A DNA stretch of 64,000 nucleotides from Hondaea fermentalgiana (lineage: Eukaryota > Sar > Bigyra > Thraustochytrida > Thraustochytriidae): positions 134,888 to 198,887 of the forward strand of contig NPFB01000018.1 in assembly GCA_014084085.1 (NCBI GenBank). The letters are read 5' to 3'. A program made the position numbers and the translations under genes. Shown one piece after another: positions 1-12,155 of this stretch. How positions within the stretch are numbered: position 1 is the stretch's first letter; every line of letters starts with the position of its first letter. The notes beneath the pieces were generated by a model. It had not been told where the DNA came from, searched no databases, and worked only from the letters and a program-made list of their open reading frames with translations.

Positions 1-364
1 GGGCGCGAGCAAAGCCGCAACCGCCGCGCAGGCAGGCAGGGAGGAGCAGCGCGCGAGCAGGGCGGGCAGGCGGGCAGGAGAAGGCGCAGCGGCGCCGTTG
101 GACGCGCGCCAGAGAGCGGCGGCGACGCAGGCGGCCGCGCACCGCGGCGGTGTTTGCGCACGCAGCTTGCCAAGAGCCGGGAGGGCGCAGAGCGGGCAGA
201 GCGAGCAGAGCAAGCAGAGCAGAGCAGACCCAGCACGAGCGGAGGCAGGCAGGCAGGCAGGCCAGCGAGCGAGCGCGCGCGCGGGCGGAGACCCGCTGCG
301 GACGCGGGCGGGCAGGCAGGCAGGCAGCGACGCAGCCGGAGCGGGGCGAGCGAGGCGGGCGAGC
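1..364. other. 5' flank of the glycosyltransferase gene, GC-rich simple sequence
   Basis: This stretch is rich in GCAGG-type tetranucleotide repeats and GCGAGC runs. It stays open in the frame of the downstream gene from about position 98, but only from a TTG codon, and it would encode Arg/Ala/Gln low-complexity sequence. I read it as promoter and 5' UTR, not coding sequence. Confidence 0.5.
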
Positions 365-1768
365 ATGGCGCCCAATCACTCGTCGAGCGCGCCGACCGCG
401 GCCGCGCAAGTCCTGAGCGGACAGCGCGTGGAGGAAGAGGTGGCTGAGGTGGCGCCCCGCGCCAAGGTGCTCATCATCTCGCCCGTCTTCCCGCCGCAGG
501 TCGCAGTGGGCGGCGGCGTCGCCGTGACCGTGGGCGCGCTCACCGACAAACTCATCCACCGCGGCTGCGTGGTCAAGGTGCTCTCGCCGCGACTCTTCAA
601 CGTGGACTTTGGCACGTCCAGTCTGTACAAGTCCTTCCCGGTGCAGTTCCCGACCGTCTTCAACCTGCGCCTCTTTTACCGCGAAATCAAGGAGGCCGAT
701 GTCCTCGTGTGCCCGGACAACACCGTCATGCCTTTCCTCCTCTACTTTTGCCACCTGCTCGGCAAGCCCCTGGTATTTAACCTGCACACCAACGTGCGCA
801 AGCTCCTCGAGATGACCGGACCCTTTGGCCGCTACGTGTCGGCGCCCATCTGCGACGGCTTCATCCGCTCCTGCTCCAACATGACCGCGCGCACATTCAC
901 CACCTCGCCCAGCTACAGGGAGGTGCTGCAGAAGCGCGGCTACCGCGTAGACGCCGTCTTTTCGCCACGCATCAAGCTGGCAATCTTTGAGGTCGAGGAC
1001 TCGCAGGCCGAGATCGATGAGGCACGCAAGCTCCTCAGCAAGGGCGCGGTAGACAAGACCCTGCTCATTTACGTGGGCCGCTTCTCGCACGAGAAACGCA
1101 TCGACCTCCTCGCGCGCGCCAAGCCCGCAGAGTGCGTGCTGGCCATCGTCGGCGACGGACCCGGCGAGGCCGGCGATGATGTCGAACGCCTTCACGACCC
1201 GGCCAGCCATGTGCACGTCTTTCGTGGCATGCAGGGCCAGGCGCGCCTTCGCGTCTTCTACAAGGCCAGTGACTTCCTCGTCTCGGCGAGTAACTTTGAG
1301 ACGCTCGGCATGACGGTCGCCGAGGCCAACCTCTGCGACACGCCTGCCATTTGCGAACGGGCAACGGGCTTTGACACCCAGATTGTCCACGGCGAGAACG
1401 GCTTCCTCATCAACTATGACGACAGCGAGTCCGCGCGCGAGGCCATTCGCGACGCCATCAAGCACAAGCCCACCGCGGCAATGATTCGCAAGGTCATCGG
1501 CGGCGACCAGCGCTGGGATCATGCCTTGCCAAACCTCGAGGACCTCGTGCTCGAAATCGCAGATGTCGGTAACGACAAGTCGCGCTGGGGATCGGGACCC
1601 CTCCCTCTGTGGATCATGACACCTGCCATTGTTTTCTTTTACGTCATGTTCTGGATCGTTGGTTTCCCCTTTAACCAGGTCACCAACTTTGCCGATCGTA
1701 AAAACCCCGGCCCGGCCATTTTTAATTCCAAGCGCCTCGCACCAAAGGCTTCATCCGCAGCCAACTGA
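365..1768 (+). CDS. GT4-family glycosyltransferase with C-terminal membrane segment
   Basis: Retaining glycosyltransferase of the GT-B fold (467 aa). The N-terminal half has a Rossmann-like start (KVLIISPVFPP near residue 34) followed by a glycine-rich GGGVAV loop. The C-terminal half has YVGRFSHEKRIDLL near residue 237, VGDGPGE, and the GT4 signature FETLGMTVAE, which supplies the EX7E pair E312/E320 that binds the nucleotide-sugar donor. Unusually, a hydrophobic segment at about residues 412-440 lies close to the C terminus and could anchor the enzyme to a membrane. The first ATG in frame is at 365, just before recognisable sequence; upstream starts would be non-ATG and low complexity. Glycolipid synthesis resembling SQD2-type lipid glycosyltransferases is possible but inferred only from fold and membrane association. 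Acceptor and donor cannot be named. Confidence 0.85.
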   Translation: MAPNHSSSAPTAAAQVLSGQRVEEEVAEVAPRAKVLIISPVFPPQVAVGGGVAVTVGALTDKLIHRGCVVKVLSPRLFNVDFGTSSLYKSFPVQFPTVFNLRLFYREIKEADVLVCPDNTVMPFLLYFCHLLGKPLVFNLHTNVRKLLEMTGPFGRYVSAPICDGFIRSCSNMTARTFTTSPSYREVLQKRGYRVDAVFSPRIKLAIFEVEDSQAEIDEARKLLSKGAVDKTLLIYVGRFSHEKRIDLLARAKPAECVLAIVGDGPGEAGDDVERLHDPASHVHVFRGMQGQARLRVFYKASDFLVSASNFETLGMTVAEANLCDTPAICERATGFDTQIVHGENGFLINYDDSESAREAIRDAIKHKPTAAMIRKVIGGDQRWDHALPNLEDLVLEIADVGNDKSRWGSGPLPLWIMTPAIVFFYVMFWIVGFPFNQVTNFADRKNPGPAIFNSKRLAPKASSAAN

Positions 1769-3390
1769 GACCGCCGACCTTGTGTCGCTTTTGCTTTTAT
1801 TGTCGCCTAGGCTGTGCTTGGCCTCGGCGAGCACTTATATTCACCCTCGCTCACCTAAACATGCACTCGCTCTTTGCATCTCTGTTTTCTTTTTTCGTTT
1901 TTAGTAACACCACTCTCTTCTTGCCCGTCGCATGCACTGCACTGCGCATGACTCGGCATGGCATGGCGTGCCGAACTTGCCCAGCATCTTATTGGTGATC
2001 GCCTCCTACGGTTTGATCATCCTGGTGCAAGTGACGCCGTCGCTTGCGCATGCATGATGGAACGAGGTTGAACGGTAGATTCTCCAGAACCCGTTTCGCG
2101 ACAATAAATGCGTTGTGCACAAGCTTCCGGGCCGGCGTCAAAAAGAGAGAAACGTCGCAGGTGGCTTGGAACTTGACGCAGGCAAATCGATTGGTGACTA
2201 TTTACAACAGCAAAAAGGTACTTGCGTCGAAAAGATGGTGAGAACATGGACGCGTCAGCACAACCTGCTTTCTGAGTATCGTAGATGCAGATACGTGCAA
2301 ACTGCGCGTTGTAAAGACCGCTGCAAAGAAAGTGCATCAACAGTACACATTTCTCCCTTCGGCCCCTTTAGGCTCCCCCCCCCCACACGCATCTAGCTTC
2401 TCTGTTCGACCACCAAGGTATTCAATCGTCAACCACATTGACGCTCACCTTGCCATTCACGCTCACATTAATTACTCTTTGTTCATTTTCCTCGCCAACA
2501 CCCATGGCGGCGTACAAGTAGAGTGTGCTTGGTCCAAAGCTACCTTTGCTTGCTTTCTTGATTTGTCCGAATCAACCTCGTTCTTGCTATAGGCCCTACA
2601 TTGCACAGCCCTAAAATAAAAGAAAAAAGAAGAGAGAAGCGCTTTGACTGTGAATGCAGCGGCCTGAACTTCGACGATTCATTCGCTCTTCGCTCAACAA
2701 CGAGCCCATGACGCAGGAAAGGCAGTTGCGAATGCTGCTGTCCGTTCCGTACGCCTTGAGCAACAACACCTTCCCTGACGCTGTCCTCCCTTGCGGACAG
2801 CGGCAAGCATTCAGGCAAAAGCGCTTGTTGCTCTACTGATGGCCGTAAAATGCTTCTTGTTGGCTCCTCAACAATGTCAATCGTAGCAAGTGCCATTCAC
2901 TTTGCATTGTAGGAGCTTGTAGGCGTGTTTTCGCGTCAGCATACTACTCGTAGCACGGCACAGTGCAGGACATTAGAGCGCATTGAATCGCGGCTGCTCT
3001 GCAGAGGCCCCTCATGCGTGTCATTTCTATTTACTCTGCTCGCTCCACGTGGCGCGATGTAGTCCTTGCTGCAAACGCTGTGTTTGTTCGTTCGTTCGTT
3101 CGTTCGTTCCCGGTTGGCCGATAGGGACGGCCAGCCAAAGAGCTGCAGACAGCAGCCAGAGATGTTCACGTCATGGATCGGTTCCACGGCCCGAGGCAAC
3201 CTGCGCCCTCATGCTTGCCAACGTCCAGAAACTGCTCGGCTCAAGCTTGCATTTGCACACCATCTCAGACCTGCTCGACCCGAGCCTGCATGCACCTACT
3301 TATCCATGCTGCCAATCCGCGAGTTGAGCAGGCTTGCACAGCAAGTTCCAAGGGAGCTGGCGTCGGAGAGACAAGCGAAACTGCTTCAGT
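1769..3390. other. intergenic, no gene supported
   Basis: Downstream flank of the glycosyltransferase gene. Base composition is more balanced than in the GC-rich DNA further on. Open frames are short, overlap on both strands and show no domain-like sequence. A short TTCG repeat lies near 3085-3110. Confidence 0.5.
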
Positions 3391-4900
3391 GAGGTGGCCG
3401 CGAGACCCAGACAGCGAATTGCGCTCAGCGCAAGTTCCGCGAGAGCTGCAAATGAAGAAGGAAATGATCCCCGAAACGATGATTCGATAGATTAGGAAGC
3501 AAGCAGCCTCGCCAGCGTCTCGCTCAGGAATTTTTTCCTTCTTTTCCTCACACTGAGGCGGCCACTGGCAGCCCTGCCAGCGTCCCACTTAGCAGGTGCC
3601 TTTTCTTTCTTTCCACGGGTATCGTAACGAGGTGGCCACTGGTAGTTTTGGCGATCACTCAGTCCTTTGAAAAAATACATCAAAAAAGGCGAGGCGTTTT
3701 ACTGACCAGGCTTCCTCTATGAATAACTAAGGCGGACCGCTGGTGGCCGCGTCGCCAACGTCTTGTTCGGGATTTTTAAGGCCAGTTCCCGATGGTAGCC
3801 GACTTACAGACCGGCCCGCTTTGCAAGGTTGAAAAACAATGCTCCACAGCCACCACTGTCGGGGCAATTTGTCGCGGAAATTGAAAATTGAACCTCGAGA
3901 TGCTCCCCAACTACGTGCTCGCCCGTATACAACAAAACCAACAGCGACAAACAACTATGCCTTGCACGCGTTTTCTGGCGGGATGAAGATGGGTGAGGCC
4001 TCTGGCAAATTCGAGCAATTGATCTCGCCCCTGCAGTTTTCAGAAGTCAGCCATCATGCCAGTCAGCTGCTGCTGGCATGATGGCTGACCGGCGGGCTGG
4101 CTGGCGGGCTCACTGACGGGGGTAGTGCGAAGCTCGGAACGACGCGATGCAGATCGGGCCAATCTCGCGCTTGTCGATTGATTACTGATTGCTGACAGAC
4201 TGACTGACTGACGAAGGCGTCTCATGTTGGGCTCGAAACGACGCGATGCAGATCATAGCAAATCTTGCGCTTGCCGATCTTATGGCTGACTGGCGAAGCG
4301 TCTCGCGTTGGGCTTGGGACGACGCGATGCAGATCAGACCAGTCTCGCGCTTGTCGATTTTAAGAACTAACGAAGCCGTCATGTCAGGACGACGCGACGC
4401 AGGTCGGGCTAATCTCGCGTTTGTCGATTTATGTGTCTGACTAGGCCCCTCATGTTGGGCCCGAAACGACGTGAAGCAGATCGGGCCAAAGTCATGACGC
4501 GAGGCCCGAGAAGTGCGCACTCGTCACGTCCGGGGCGTTTTTTTTCCCAGGAACAAATGATCTGCGCAGGCGGGAGCGGCCCAGGTTGCCAGCCGAATTC
4601 GCTGAGCCGGTGGCTGACTGTGGCGAGCTGCAGCAACCAATTTGCACGGCCGCAGGCAAGTGAGGCCAGACGTAAGACAACGGAGGCGCAGAGTGCGCAT
4701 TGGAAGAATGTCTCGTCTAGGGCCATGGGGCCATGGACGGCCGGACAACACGATGTGTCGCAGGTGGCCGATGCTAGTCGTGTCGCTCTCGCACACGCTG
4801 TCGCTGTCGCTGTCGGTCCAGGCAAAGCTGAGGTATAGCGTCTTGTTCAGGCGGCACGAGGAATCTGGTTCGGGCAGCACAGCTAGATCAGAAGCATTTG
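3391..4900. repeat. degenerate interspersed repeat block (GGTGGCC / CGTCTCGTTCAGG units)
   Basis: Short related units recur at irregular spacing. Variants of GAGGTGGCCACTGG appear near 3392, 3555, 3630, 3730 and 4760. Variants of CCAGCGTCTCGCTCAGG appear near 3515, 3755 and 4838, some followed by a T-run. The copies are diverged, so they look like an old, decayed repeat family and not coding DNA. Confidence 0.5.
4138..4505 (+). repeat. degenerate tandem repeat, about 70-100 bp unit
   Basis: Five diverged copies of a unit beginning ACGACGCGATGCAGATC start near 4139, 4238, 4319, 4389 and 4466. Most continue with a CTCGCGCTTGTCGATT-like block. Spacing varies from about 69 to 101 bp because the connecting sequence (CTGACTGA- and TCATGTTGGGC-type) changes length. 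Spacing and copies are too irregular for a CRISPR array. Confidence 0.7.
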
Positions 4901-5223
4901 AGGCGGACTCTTTTAACGTAGAGGTGGGGTCGGCCAGTGCACAACTTGTCCCCTTTGCACGAACGCTGGTGTTGAAATAGTCGGTGTAGCAGTGGACGGG
5001 TATTGCGCATTTAATTTGAAAATTATCTCTTTTTCAGAAAAGCCATTGGGTGATAAGCTCAACGAGCGGTAAAACTTGCTCCTTGCAGCTGGCTTGAATT
5101 GCGAAGCCGATGGTTTGGAAGGACTAGCGTTGATCTAAATGGAGAAGAAGAAATGGCCGCAGCCGCGAAGGCCGAAGTGGGGAAAACACGTATGGAAGGC
5201 CGAAAATGGTGCCGGCACGGAGT

Positions 5224-5225
<2 letters not shown>

Positions 5226-5277
<52 letters not shown>
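5226..5277 (+). repeat. (GA)26 microsatellite
   Basis: Uninterrupted GA dinucleotide run of 52 bp in gene-free DNA. Confidence 0.98.
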
Positions 5278-5282
<5 letters not shown>

Positions 5283-6374
5283 CCTGTCGCTGTCGCGTCA
5301 CCACACACGGTTCATGGTTTCGACCCCACTGAAACGCTTCAAAGATCATTTAACGATTCCCGTCAGCGCGACTTGAAACTATGCCAGCCAGGCGCGAGCA
5401 ACTGCAGGCGCGAGAAGGAACATCTTTTTCAACGAACGTCCTCAACCTGCTCCACCTGCTGGCTGTTTCTTTGCCTCTACAAGCTGTTGCTGAATCATTT
5501 ACGCCATACTGAGCCCGCCATCGGAAGCTGGCTCCTGCACTTTCGCGTGTTGCTGCGGACACCTCGAGACAGTGATCCCTATTCTAATCCTATTTTCTTT
5601 TCATTTCTTTTCATTCCTTCCATTTATTCTTTGTTTGTCACCGCCACCAGCCGCGATTTCACGGTCTCTCATCCGTGAGCTTGCTTCAAAGCCGGACAAG
5701 TTTCTCGGACAATGATCGTCCCGTTTCGTCTCACATCTGAACGTGCCTCCCCGCGTCGCCCCGCGCGATCCCGCGTCGCGTCGAGTCGTGTCGCGTCGCC
5801 TTGTCCCCTCTTGTCTCCGCCTCGCTGGCTTGACGTTGCAAGTCGCATGTCCAGGTGACCAAAGAAGTCCGTCTGCGGGGCCACTCAACACTGCTTCAAG
5901 CCAAGCCCCCACCCTCAGTGACCCCTCTAGCTCACTTCAGCCGGATGGAACCCCGCAGACCGCTGAAACACGCAGGCGCGGTCTCCCTCAGAAGAAGGGG
6001 AGAAAACATGGGCACTGAGATCGGAATCGCACATCGGCCACCTCCGTTCGGCTAGGCTCGGGCCCGCAGCACCCACCAAGCCAACCCGCCCCTGTGCGCG
6101 CGCTCACGCACTCGCTCTCGCGTCGGAGAACCGACTCCGTACGTCACTGCACGACGGCCACGGGGCCCCGTCCGAGAGGCGTTGCAGCTAATGCATGCAA
6201 GCAACGCGACAACTCGTGGTACATCTGAGAGCAAGCGCGAAACCTGCTGAGGTTGAGGATGCACGAGAAACCGTACAATTCGGGACCTCACCTGCACGCC
6301 TCCACAGTCGCGCCTCACATCCACAGTGTCCCGCGCCTCTTTTGCGTCTGTGGCCAGTCGACGGCCTCGCTTCC

Positions 6375-6462
6375 AGTTATTTCTTTTTCTTTTCTTTTTC
6401 TTTCATGCTTGGAAAACTTTTCTTTTTCTTTTTCTTATTTCATCTTTTTCATCTTCCTCGTC
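6375..6462 (+). repeat. polypyrimidine tract
   Basis: Almost pure C/T with repeated TTTTCTTT blocks. No adjacent gene or splice acceptor was recognised, so I treat it as simple sequence. Confidence 0.8.
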
Positions 6463-8725
6463 TTCGAAAAGAAGTTTTTATTCGGGCGCAAGGTGCCGCG
6501 AGGAACGACGCAGTCGCCGCGTTCGAGGCGCGCTCCGGCGTCCGTGCCGCGGCTGGCGGAGACGTACGTACACGGCGGTCCCGCCGCGCAGAAACCTTTG
6601 CAGAACTGCAGGTCGCGCCTTGGGTGGGAGGGGCAGAAGTGGGAAGGAGCGGAGCGGAAAGCGCGGGCGGAGCGGACGCACTTTGCATTGACGCCATATT
6701 CGCGGAGAACGCTGCTTCCGAAACCCAGCACCTGGCGCAGACAGTGGCCAATTGAGAAGGAGGGCGGGCGTCCACGGCCCAGCCAGAGGGAGCTGGTGCG
6801 CGCGGCTGCGGCCAGTGGCTTATGAAGGATGATGGCAGGGAGAAGGCGTCACGTGGCGGGGCAGCCAGATGAATCGAGCGCGGAACAGCGGAGGCTTGAT
6901 GGTCGATGGCCTGGCCCAGCGATGCGACTCTAGTGAGGCCATGACAGTGAGTGGATGTACTATTGCGTCTGGCTTTCACTCCCCTCGAGTGCGGAAGACG
7001 AGGGTTAATCGACAGGACGCCAGGGCTTCATGGGGCCAGAGCTTGCTTTTAGGTGTGATTGTATGTAGAACACCCGCTCCATCCAGTCGCAAGCCCCGAA
7101 AGCGAAAGCTCCCTTTGCCAGAAATTGGCCTCGTTGCTGGACACATTCGAGTCGCGAACTTTAAAATGCACTCCGTAACCGTAAAAATCGATCTCGAGCG
7201 AGAACCATGCTCAAGCTTCGGTGGAAGCGACGAGTGTACGTTAGCTCGAACGGAGGAAGGATTTGACAAGTGAAAAGACACGGCCTGTCGTTGATGTTCT
7301 TGTGAATAAAATGAACAATTTGCTGGGTATTCGTTGATTTCTAATTTGGCGTCGAGTCGCGTCAATGCAGCAATGGTGACTTTATTTGACCGCTTGCTTC
7401 TCGCTGGGTGAACAGCAAGCTGTAGAAAGCTGGTGACCATCCATTCCTTCTAATACTTCGAATGCCCTTGCAATAGACAAAGGTGTACTCTTCTTCGTTT
7501 TTATTCATAAACTAGTCGTGCTTCATTTATGAAGGCGCGCACTGCAAACTTCAAGCCAACGGGGAATTTGATCAAATTGCAATCTGTCGATAGCTACGTT
7601 GCAACACAATGTGGCTCTTCCTGTCGTTCTCGCAAGTTTAAAATTGGCCATCTTCTTGCATTCTTTTCGACCAGAGAACAACTGATGCAATAGGTCGGCC
7701 GAACAGCATCACTCGCTTTAAAATCTCTAGTAGAGGCCGTTCGCATGATCACTGGCTTGCTTGTATTTGTCTCCTGTATCATTTCTTTGCGCCGCCACCA
7801 TGCCGCATAATGCTCCTCATGATTTTCTAGATTCTCGATCAAGACGTCCCTCAACACGAGATAGTTGCAGTTTCTAAGAACAGAGTTGACTCTTGTAAAC
7901 CGCGAATCTTCCTATTTGTGGCCAACTGCCATCAACGTGGCTGGTCTGGGGCCGGCTCGGGCTTGACGTTTCGGGTCGGTCATTCTTTTACTTGGCAAGA
8001 GAGGCGGGGTTGCGGTGGAGGTGGCGAGATGAGCAGGAAGGGCGTGCGATGACGTTGTTAAGCAGGCAGGCCGTTGTGGGTCGTTCTACGTTCGCAGTGC
8101 TCGCGGCCCTGAAATACGATGGCAGAACAGAAGAGGGAACTCGTCCAGCGACTGCTTGACAGTCAACGATCTCGAAGCTCGGATAAACCTTTTTCCGAAG
8201 CGTCGCTGCCGATAGTGACAGGGCTTGCCGAAGGCGCTGATGCGTATCCTGAACGTGACGAACCGAAGTTGAGGCGGCCGTGCTGACTTGCTGACCTCGC
8301 TGTGCATCACTGACTAACAAGCAACCAGCCTTTTCTTCTGCACGAGAATTGGCCGATGGGGCAGAATGTCCTGGATTCTTTGTCTGCGTCGCCGTGGCCG
8401 CCGAGATTCGGTAAGCCGGTTTGCTTGCTGCGTCCGTCGCAATCCGTCGATGCGAAGGCGCGGCCGCTCACGGCTCTGTGTCCACCTTTGTTGGTCGCTC
8501 TATGGTCGGTGGCTCCGGAACGCTGGTTCTCGAGAAGACCAATCCTCCTGATGCGGGATATGGCGGGATGCGGAACCGAGTGCCCGAGAAGAGTGCCTGT
8601 CTCTGCCTGCAGAAGACAGACAGATGCACATTGTGCAAGCGTGATCTCGGCAGGACGAGATGTGCGGACTCGAGACGCGGTGTGGAAAGCTTGCCTCCGA
8701 ACCGCTTTCTTTGTTTTTTCGGACC

Positions 8726-8744
8726 TTTTTTTTTTTTTTTTTTT
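8726..8744 (+). repeat. T19 homopolymer
   Basis: Nineteen consecutive T bases in gene-free DNA. Length may be unreliable in the assembly. Confidence 0.9.
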
Positions 8745-9511
8745 CTCGCCCTTGCTCAAGCAGAGGGTTGCCTGATCGACTGACTCACTGACCCGCAGAC
8801 GATGAGGCGACTCAGACAGCTTGCTGTGGTACTGGACCCTAAAAAAGAAGGCAAAAAAGGCTTCCAACCCCTCAAAGATGTGGGCTTCGCAAGCTTTGTG
8901 TGCTCCACGACGGATGATGCGGCCACAGCGGGTCTGGCGGCCACAGCGGGCATTGATTGGTCCCACACTCAGTCATCGAACCCACAGCAGACCTACCGCG
9001 CCTCCGTTGTGCGGGTCTCGTGCGAATTCTACGATTTTCCAAAGCGATGGCACCGTCAGTTGCGGTTCGTTATAGAGGCAAGGCAAGCAAGCGGTGGTGA
9101 AGGTCTTTGGCCCTTCCTTGCCTCTTTACTCATGTGCTAGTCCGTCGATGCTCTTCTCATGTCATCCAGCTTCTCTCGCAGACAATGGCTGTGGTCGCGG
9201 GTCAGCAGGCAGGCTGGTTGGGGACTGGTGAGGATTTTCCGCTCGCCTCTTCATCCCGCGTCATCTCCCCTGGCCGCCGCGCCGCCACCAACTCGCCGCT
9301 GCTGCTTGCCGGATACCACCAGCACACATCCTGGCCGCTGCTGCTGGCCGTCCGTAGCTGTCCGTCATCACTCAGCCACCGCTGGTGCTACCACTTCACC
9401 CATGGGTGGATGGCACTACACTTCGCGGCCGGGGCAGAGCGCTGACCGATAGGAGCGTCCGGAAAGAAAAGAAAAGAAAAGGAAAGGTTTTTCATGTTTG
9501 TCCGTCTGTCA

Positions 9512-9541
9512 GTCTGTCTGTCTGTCTGTCTGTCTGTCTGT
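9512..9541 (+). repeat. (CTGT)n microsatellite
   Basis: Seven or more CTGT units in a row, with one imperfect unit near the start. Confidence 0.9.
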
Positions 9542-9712
9542 TGCTGCACGTGCCCTTACCGCAACAACTTTTTAAGATGCACCAACGAAGCGCAGCCGAG
9601 AGCTTGATTCGGCTGTCGTTCGCGTTGCACCATCACCATGGCGAATCTCCTCTTGGCTGTTTCTTGCACCGCCCGACTGTCCGGAAATGAGAATGCGTTG
9701 TGCGTGCATGCA

Positions 9713-9812
9713 TGGATGGAAGGACAAATGGATGGATGGATTGATAGATGAATGGATGGAGGGAGGGATGATAAGATGGGTGACTGTGAATGATGGGATG
9801 GATGAATGGGAT
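9713..9812 (+). repeat. (GGAT)n-like degenerate microsatellite
   Basis: Repeated ATGG/GGAT units with interruptions, including GGAGGGAGGG, over about 100 bp. Confidence 0.8.
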
Positions 9813-10300
9813 GACACTGACATTCTGATGATCAAGATAAATCGCCCTCGACACAAGGAGCAGGAATTCAAATGACTCGCGACCACGGAGTCGCAGCCTG
9901 CGCTGCCGCTATCAATCTGCGCTGCCAAGTTGACAGGCAGGATGCTCGGTGCCAGCCAGCATTGATGCCAGGCGACGCGTCAGAGCGACCGATCCGAGCT
10001 GAAAACGAGGATCCTGATTAAACCGTCCGCCAGCCTTGGTAGCAGCGAAAACATCCATGCCAGCTGCCGAGGCGGCCGTGCCGGGCCGGCAGGGATCGCG
10101 CGGTGGGGAGGCATACATGCGTGCATGCACGCGGGCCTTCCTTGATCGCGCGCGGGATCGCCTGGTCTTCGATCTTCCCTCGCGCACACTGCTATTCTCA
10201 CCGCGCGCACGCGCCGCCTGTCCCTGCCGCTCCAGCGCGTCCAGTCACGGTCGCTGATACGGGGCGCCTCGCACCGCCAGCTTCGTAGTGCTCCGCCGGC

Positions 10301-11949
10301 TCGCTGTCGGTGCAGCGGCTGCAGCAGCCACGCCAGCCGCAGCCGTAGCTAGCTGTCTCGGCGCAGCGCACAGACTCAAGCTCAAGCTAAAGCTAAGCTT
10401 TCAAGCCCAGACTCAAGCTCAAGCTGGATCCAAAGCTTTCGAGCTTTCAGGCGCGCCTACTGCTGCATACACCTGCTCCTCGCGGCGTTGAGCAGCTCCC
10501 TCTCTCCTTTTCTCACCCCTTCCCTCCCTAGGTGCGTCGCATGTCGCTCTGTCGCTCGTTCGTTCGTCCAATGGTTACCGGTCGGGAGAGGAGGTTACTC
10601 TGGTTAGTTGCCCACGTAGCTAGTAAGTTAGTTCACACCCCACAGTCGTATTTCCTCCCATGCGTCGCCCGGTCTCGCCCGGCTCCGTCCGTGTGTCGTG
10701 CCGAGCCGCCGAGGCCAGCGGCTCTCTCCCTCGCTCGCTGCCGTCCCTCGCGGGGCCTTCTTCGCTACCTTCGCCGCCTTCGCGTCCCTCCCGCTTCCGC
10801 TCCGCAGCCGCTCGCCGCCACCGCCTGCGGCACGGCTGCCGTCGTCCGAGCCGCGGGGAGCCCCGCCACCACCGCCCAGTATCCCTGGATAAATTGACAG
10901 ACCCATCGATACCCGTCCCGTCGGCGTCGTGACACGCAATGTCGCAGCCCCGCCCTCTGCGCCGCCGCCGGCCTTGCTGTCGCGCCCCAGTCGACGCCTC
11001 GCTCGCGCGCCCCGACAGACAGCCATGCAGCTGCTGCCGCCAGCTGGCTGCCGCGTACGTACGCCATGCGCGCGGGACGGAGTGGCCGGCCTGGCGCGCA
11101 TGGATCGCGTCACGTGCGTGCATGCATGCCCGCGGCCGGGCTGGCTGCGCGCACAATGAAAGATGAGGCCTGCCTCTGCGTGCCTGCCGGCGAGCCAGCC
11201 TCCGCGGCCACCGGGGCCGCGCGCGTCGCGCCTCGGCGCAGCGGGTCCCGAGAACGAAGGAACGAACGGCGCAGACGCACGGCGCAGGCCTGCGAAGGCC
11301 AAGGAGCGTCTGCGTGTGCGTATGTCTGTCCGCGCTGGTGTGTGCATGTGCATGGAAGGGAGCGAACGCAAAGCAACGACGCAACGCGGCGCCACCAAAC
11401 AACCCGCAGAGGCGGGCTTCTGCGACCTGCTGCTGACAGCGGGCGAGCGAGCGAGCCTGCGTGACCGCGCGCTGCAGTGGCGGAAGGGCCGACGGGTCTC
11501 GGGCGGGTTGCACGCACGGCGCTTGGCGCCTACGCGAGGGGCGCTGGAGGAGGCGCCGCGCCTTGCTGCTGCAGGATGCGCACGAAACGCTAGGGCCTGA
11601 CCCCTAGATTTTTTTGCAAGAATTCACGGAGCCTCCCTTCTGCAGCTGCAGCTGCTGTAGCCGTCGCTGCAGCTGCGTGCGGTGAGGCCGAGGGGAACGA
11701 GGAGAGGATCCTCCTCGAGGCGGCGTCGCAAGATGAGACCGAGCGAAGCCAAGCAAACTAGGGCAGAGCGAAGCTACGCTGCGCGAAGCAGCCGCGAAGA
11801 GAGACGCGCCTGCCTTCAAGTTCCCTCGCTTGCTTCCTGCCGATAGAACGATCGGCCCTCCGCCCTAACTTTTTTTGGATTTTTTTTTCAATTTAGAAAG
11901 CTCCTGCATCGTCGTGGACGGCGGGCGAAAGAATTGTAAGACGGGCAAG

Positions 11950-11950
<1 letters not shown>
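10301..11950. other. intergenic GC-rich DNA, no gene supported
   Basis: Very GC-rich, so long open frames occur in several frames on both strands by composition alone; their translations are Arg/Ala/Pro-rich low complexity. A 15-bp block ACTCAAGCTCAAGCT occurs twice, near 10372 and 10409. No domain-like sequence was seen. Confidence 0.45.
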
Positions 11951-12005
<55 letters not shown>

Positions 12006-12106
12006 CNNNNNNNNNNNNNNNNNNNNNNNNNNNNNNNNNNNNNNNNNNNNNNNNNNNNNNNNNNNNNNNNNNNNNNNNNNNNNNNNNNNNNNNNNNNNNN
12101 NNNNNN

Positions 12107-12154
<48 letters not shown>

Positions 12155-12155
12155 C
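11951..12155 (+). repeat. (CAGG)n array interrupted by an assembly gap
   Basis: A CAGG tetranucleotide array runs into a block of Ns and resumes in the same pattern on the far side. The gap therefore lies inside the array and the true array length is unknown. Confidence 0.95.
12007..12106. other. assembly gap, 100 N
   Basis: Exactly 100 N bases, a conventional placeholder for a gap of unknown size, flanked on both sides by CAGG repeat. Confidence 0.99.

Larger units (their letters stand above)
4901..10300. other. intergenic, no gene supported
   Basis: A long stretch with only short open frames on both strands, none with domain-like sequence. It holds the GA microsatellite at 5226, a CT-rich tract at 6375-6462, a T19 run at 8726-8744, a CTGT microsatellite near 9512 and a GGAT-rich block near 9713. 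An intron-rich or non-coding gene cannot be excluded by eye. Confidence 0.45.

Noticed and set aside
98..364. Upstream extension of the glycosyltransferase
   Set aside because: It would need a TTG start and encodes repeat-derived Arg/Ala/Gln sequence. The ATG at 365 precedes the first family-like residues.
4138..4505. CRISPR-like array
   Set aside because: Copies are diverged, spacing runs from 69 to 101 bp and spacers resemble each other. The genome is eukaryotic and no cas genes are present.
10620..11513. Minus-strand open frame of about 300 codons
   Set aside because: Very GC-rich DNA with competing open frames on both strands; product is Arg/Ala low complexity without recognisable sequence.
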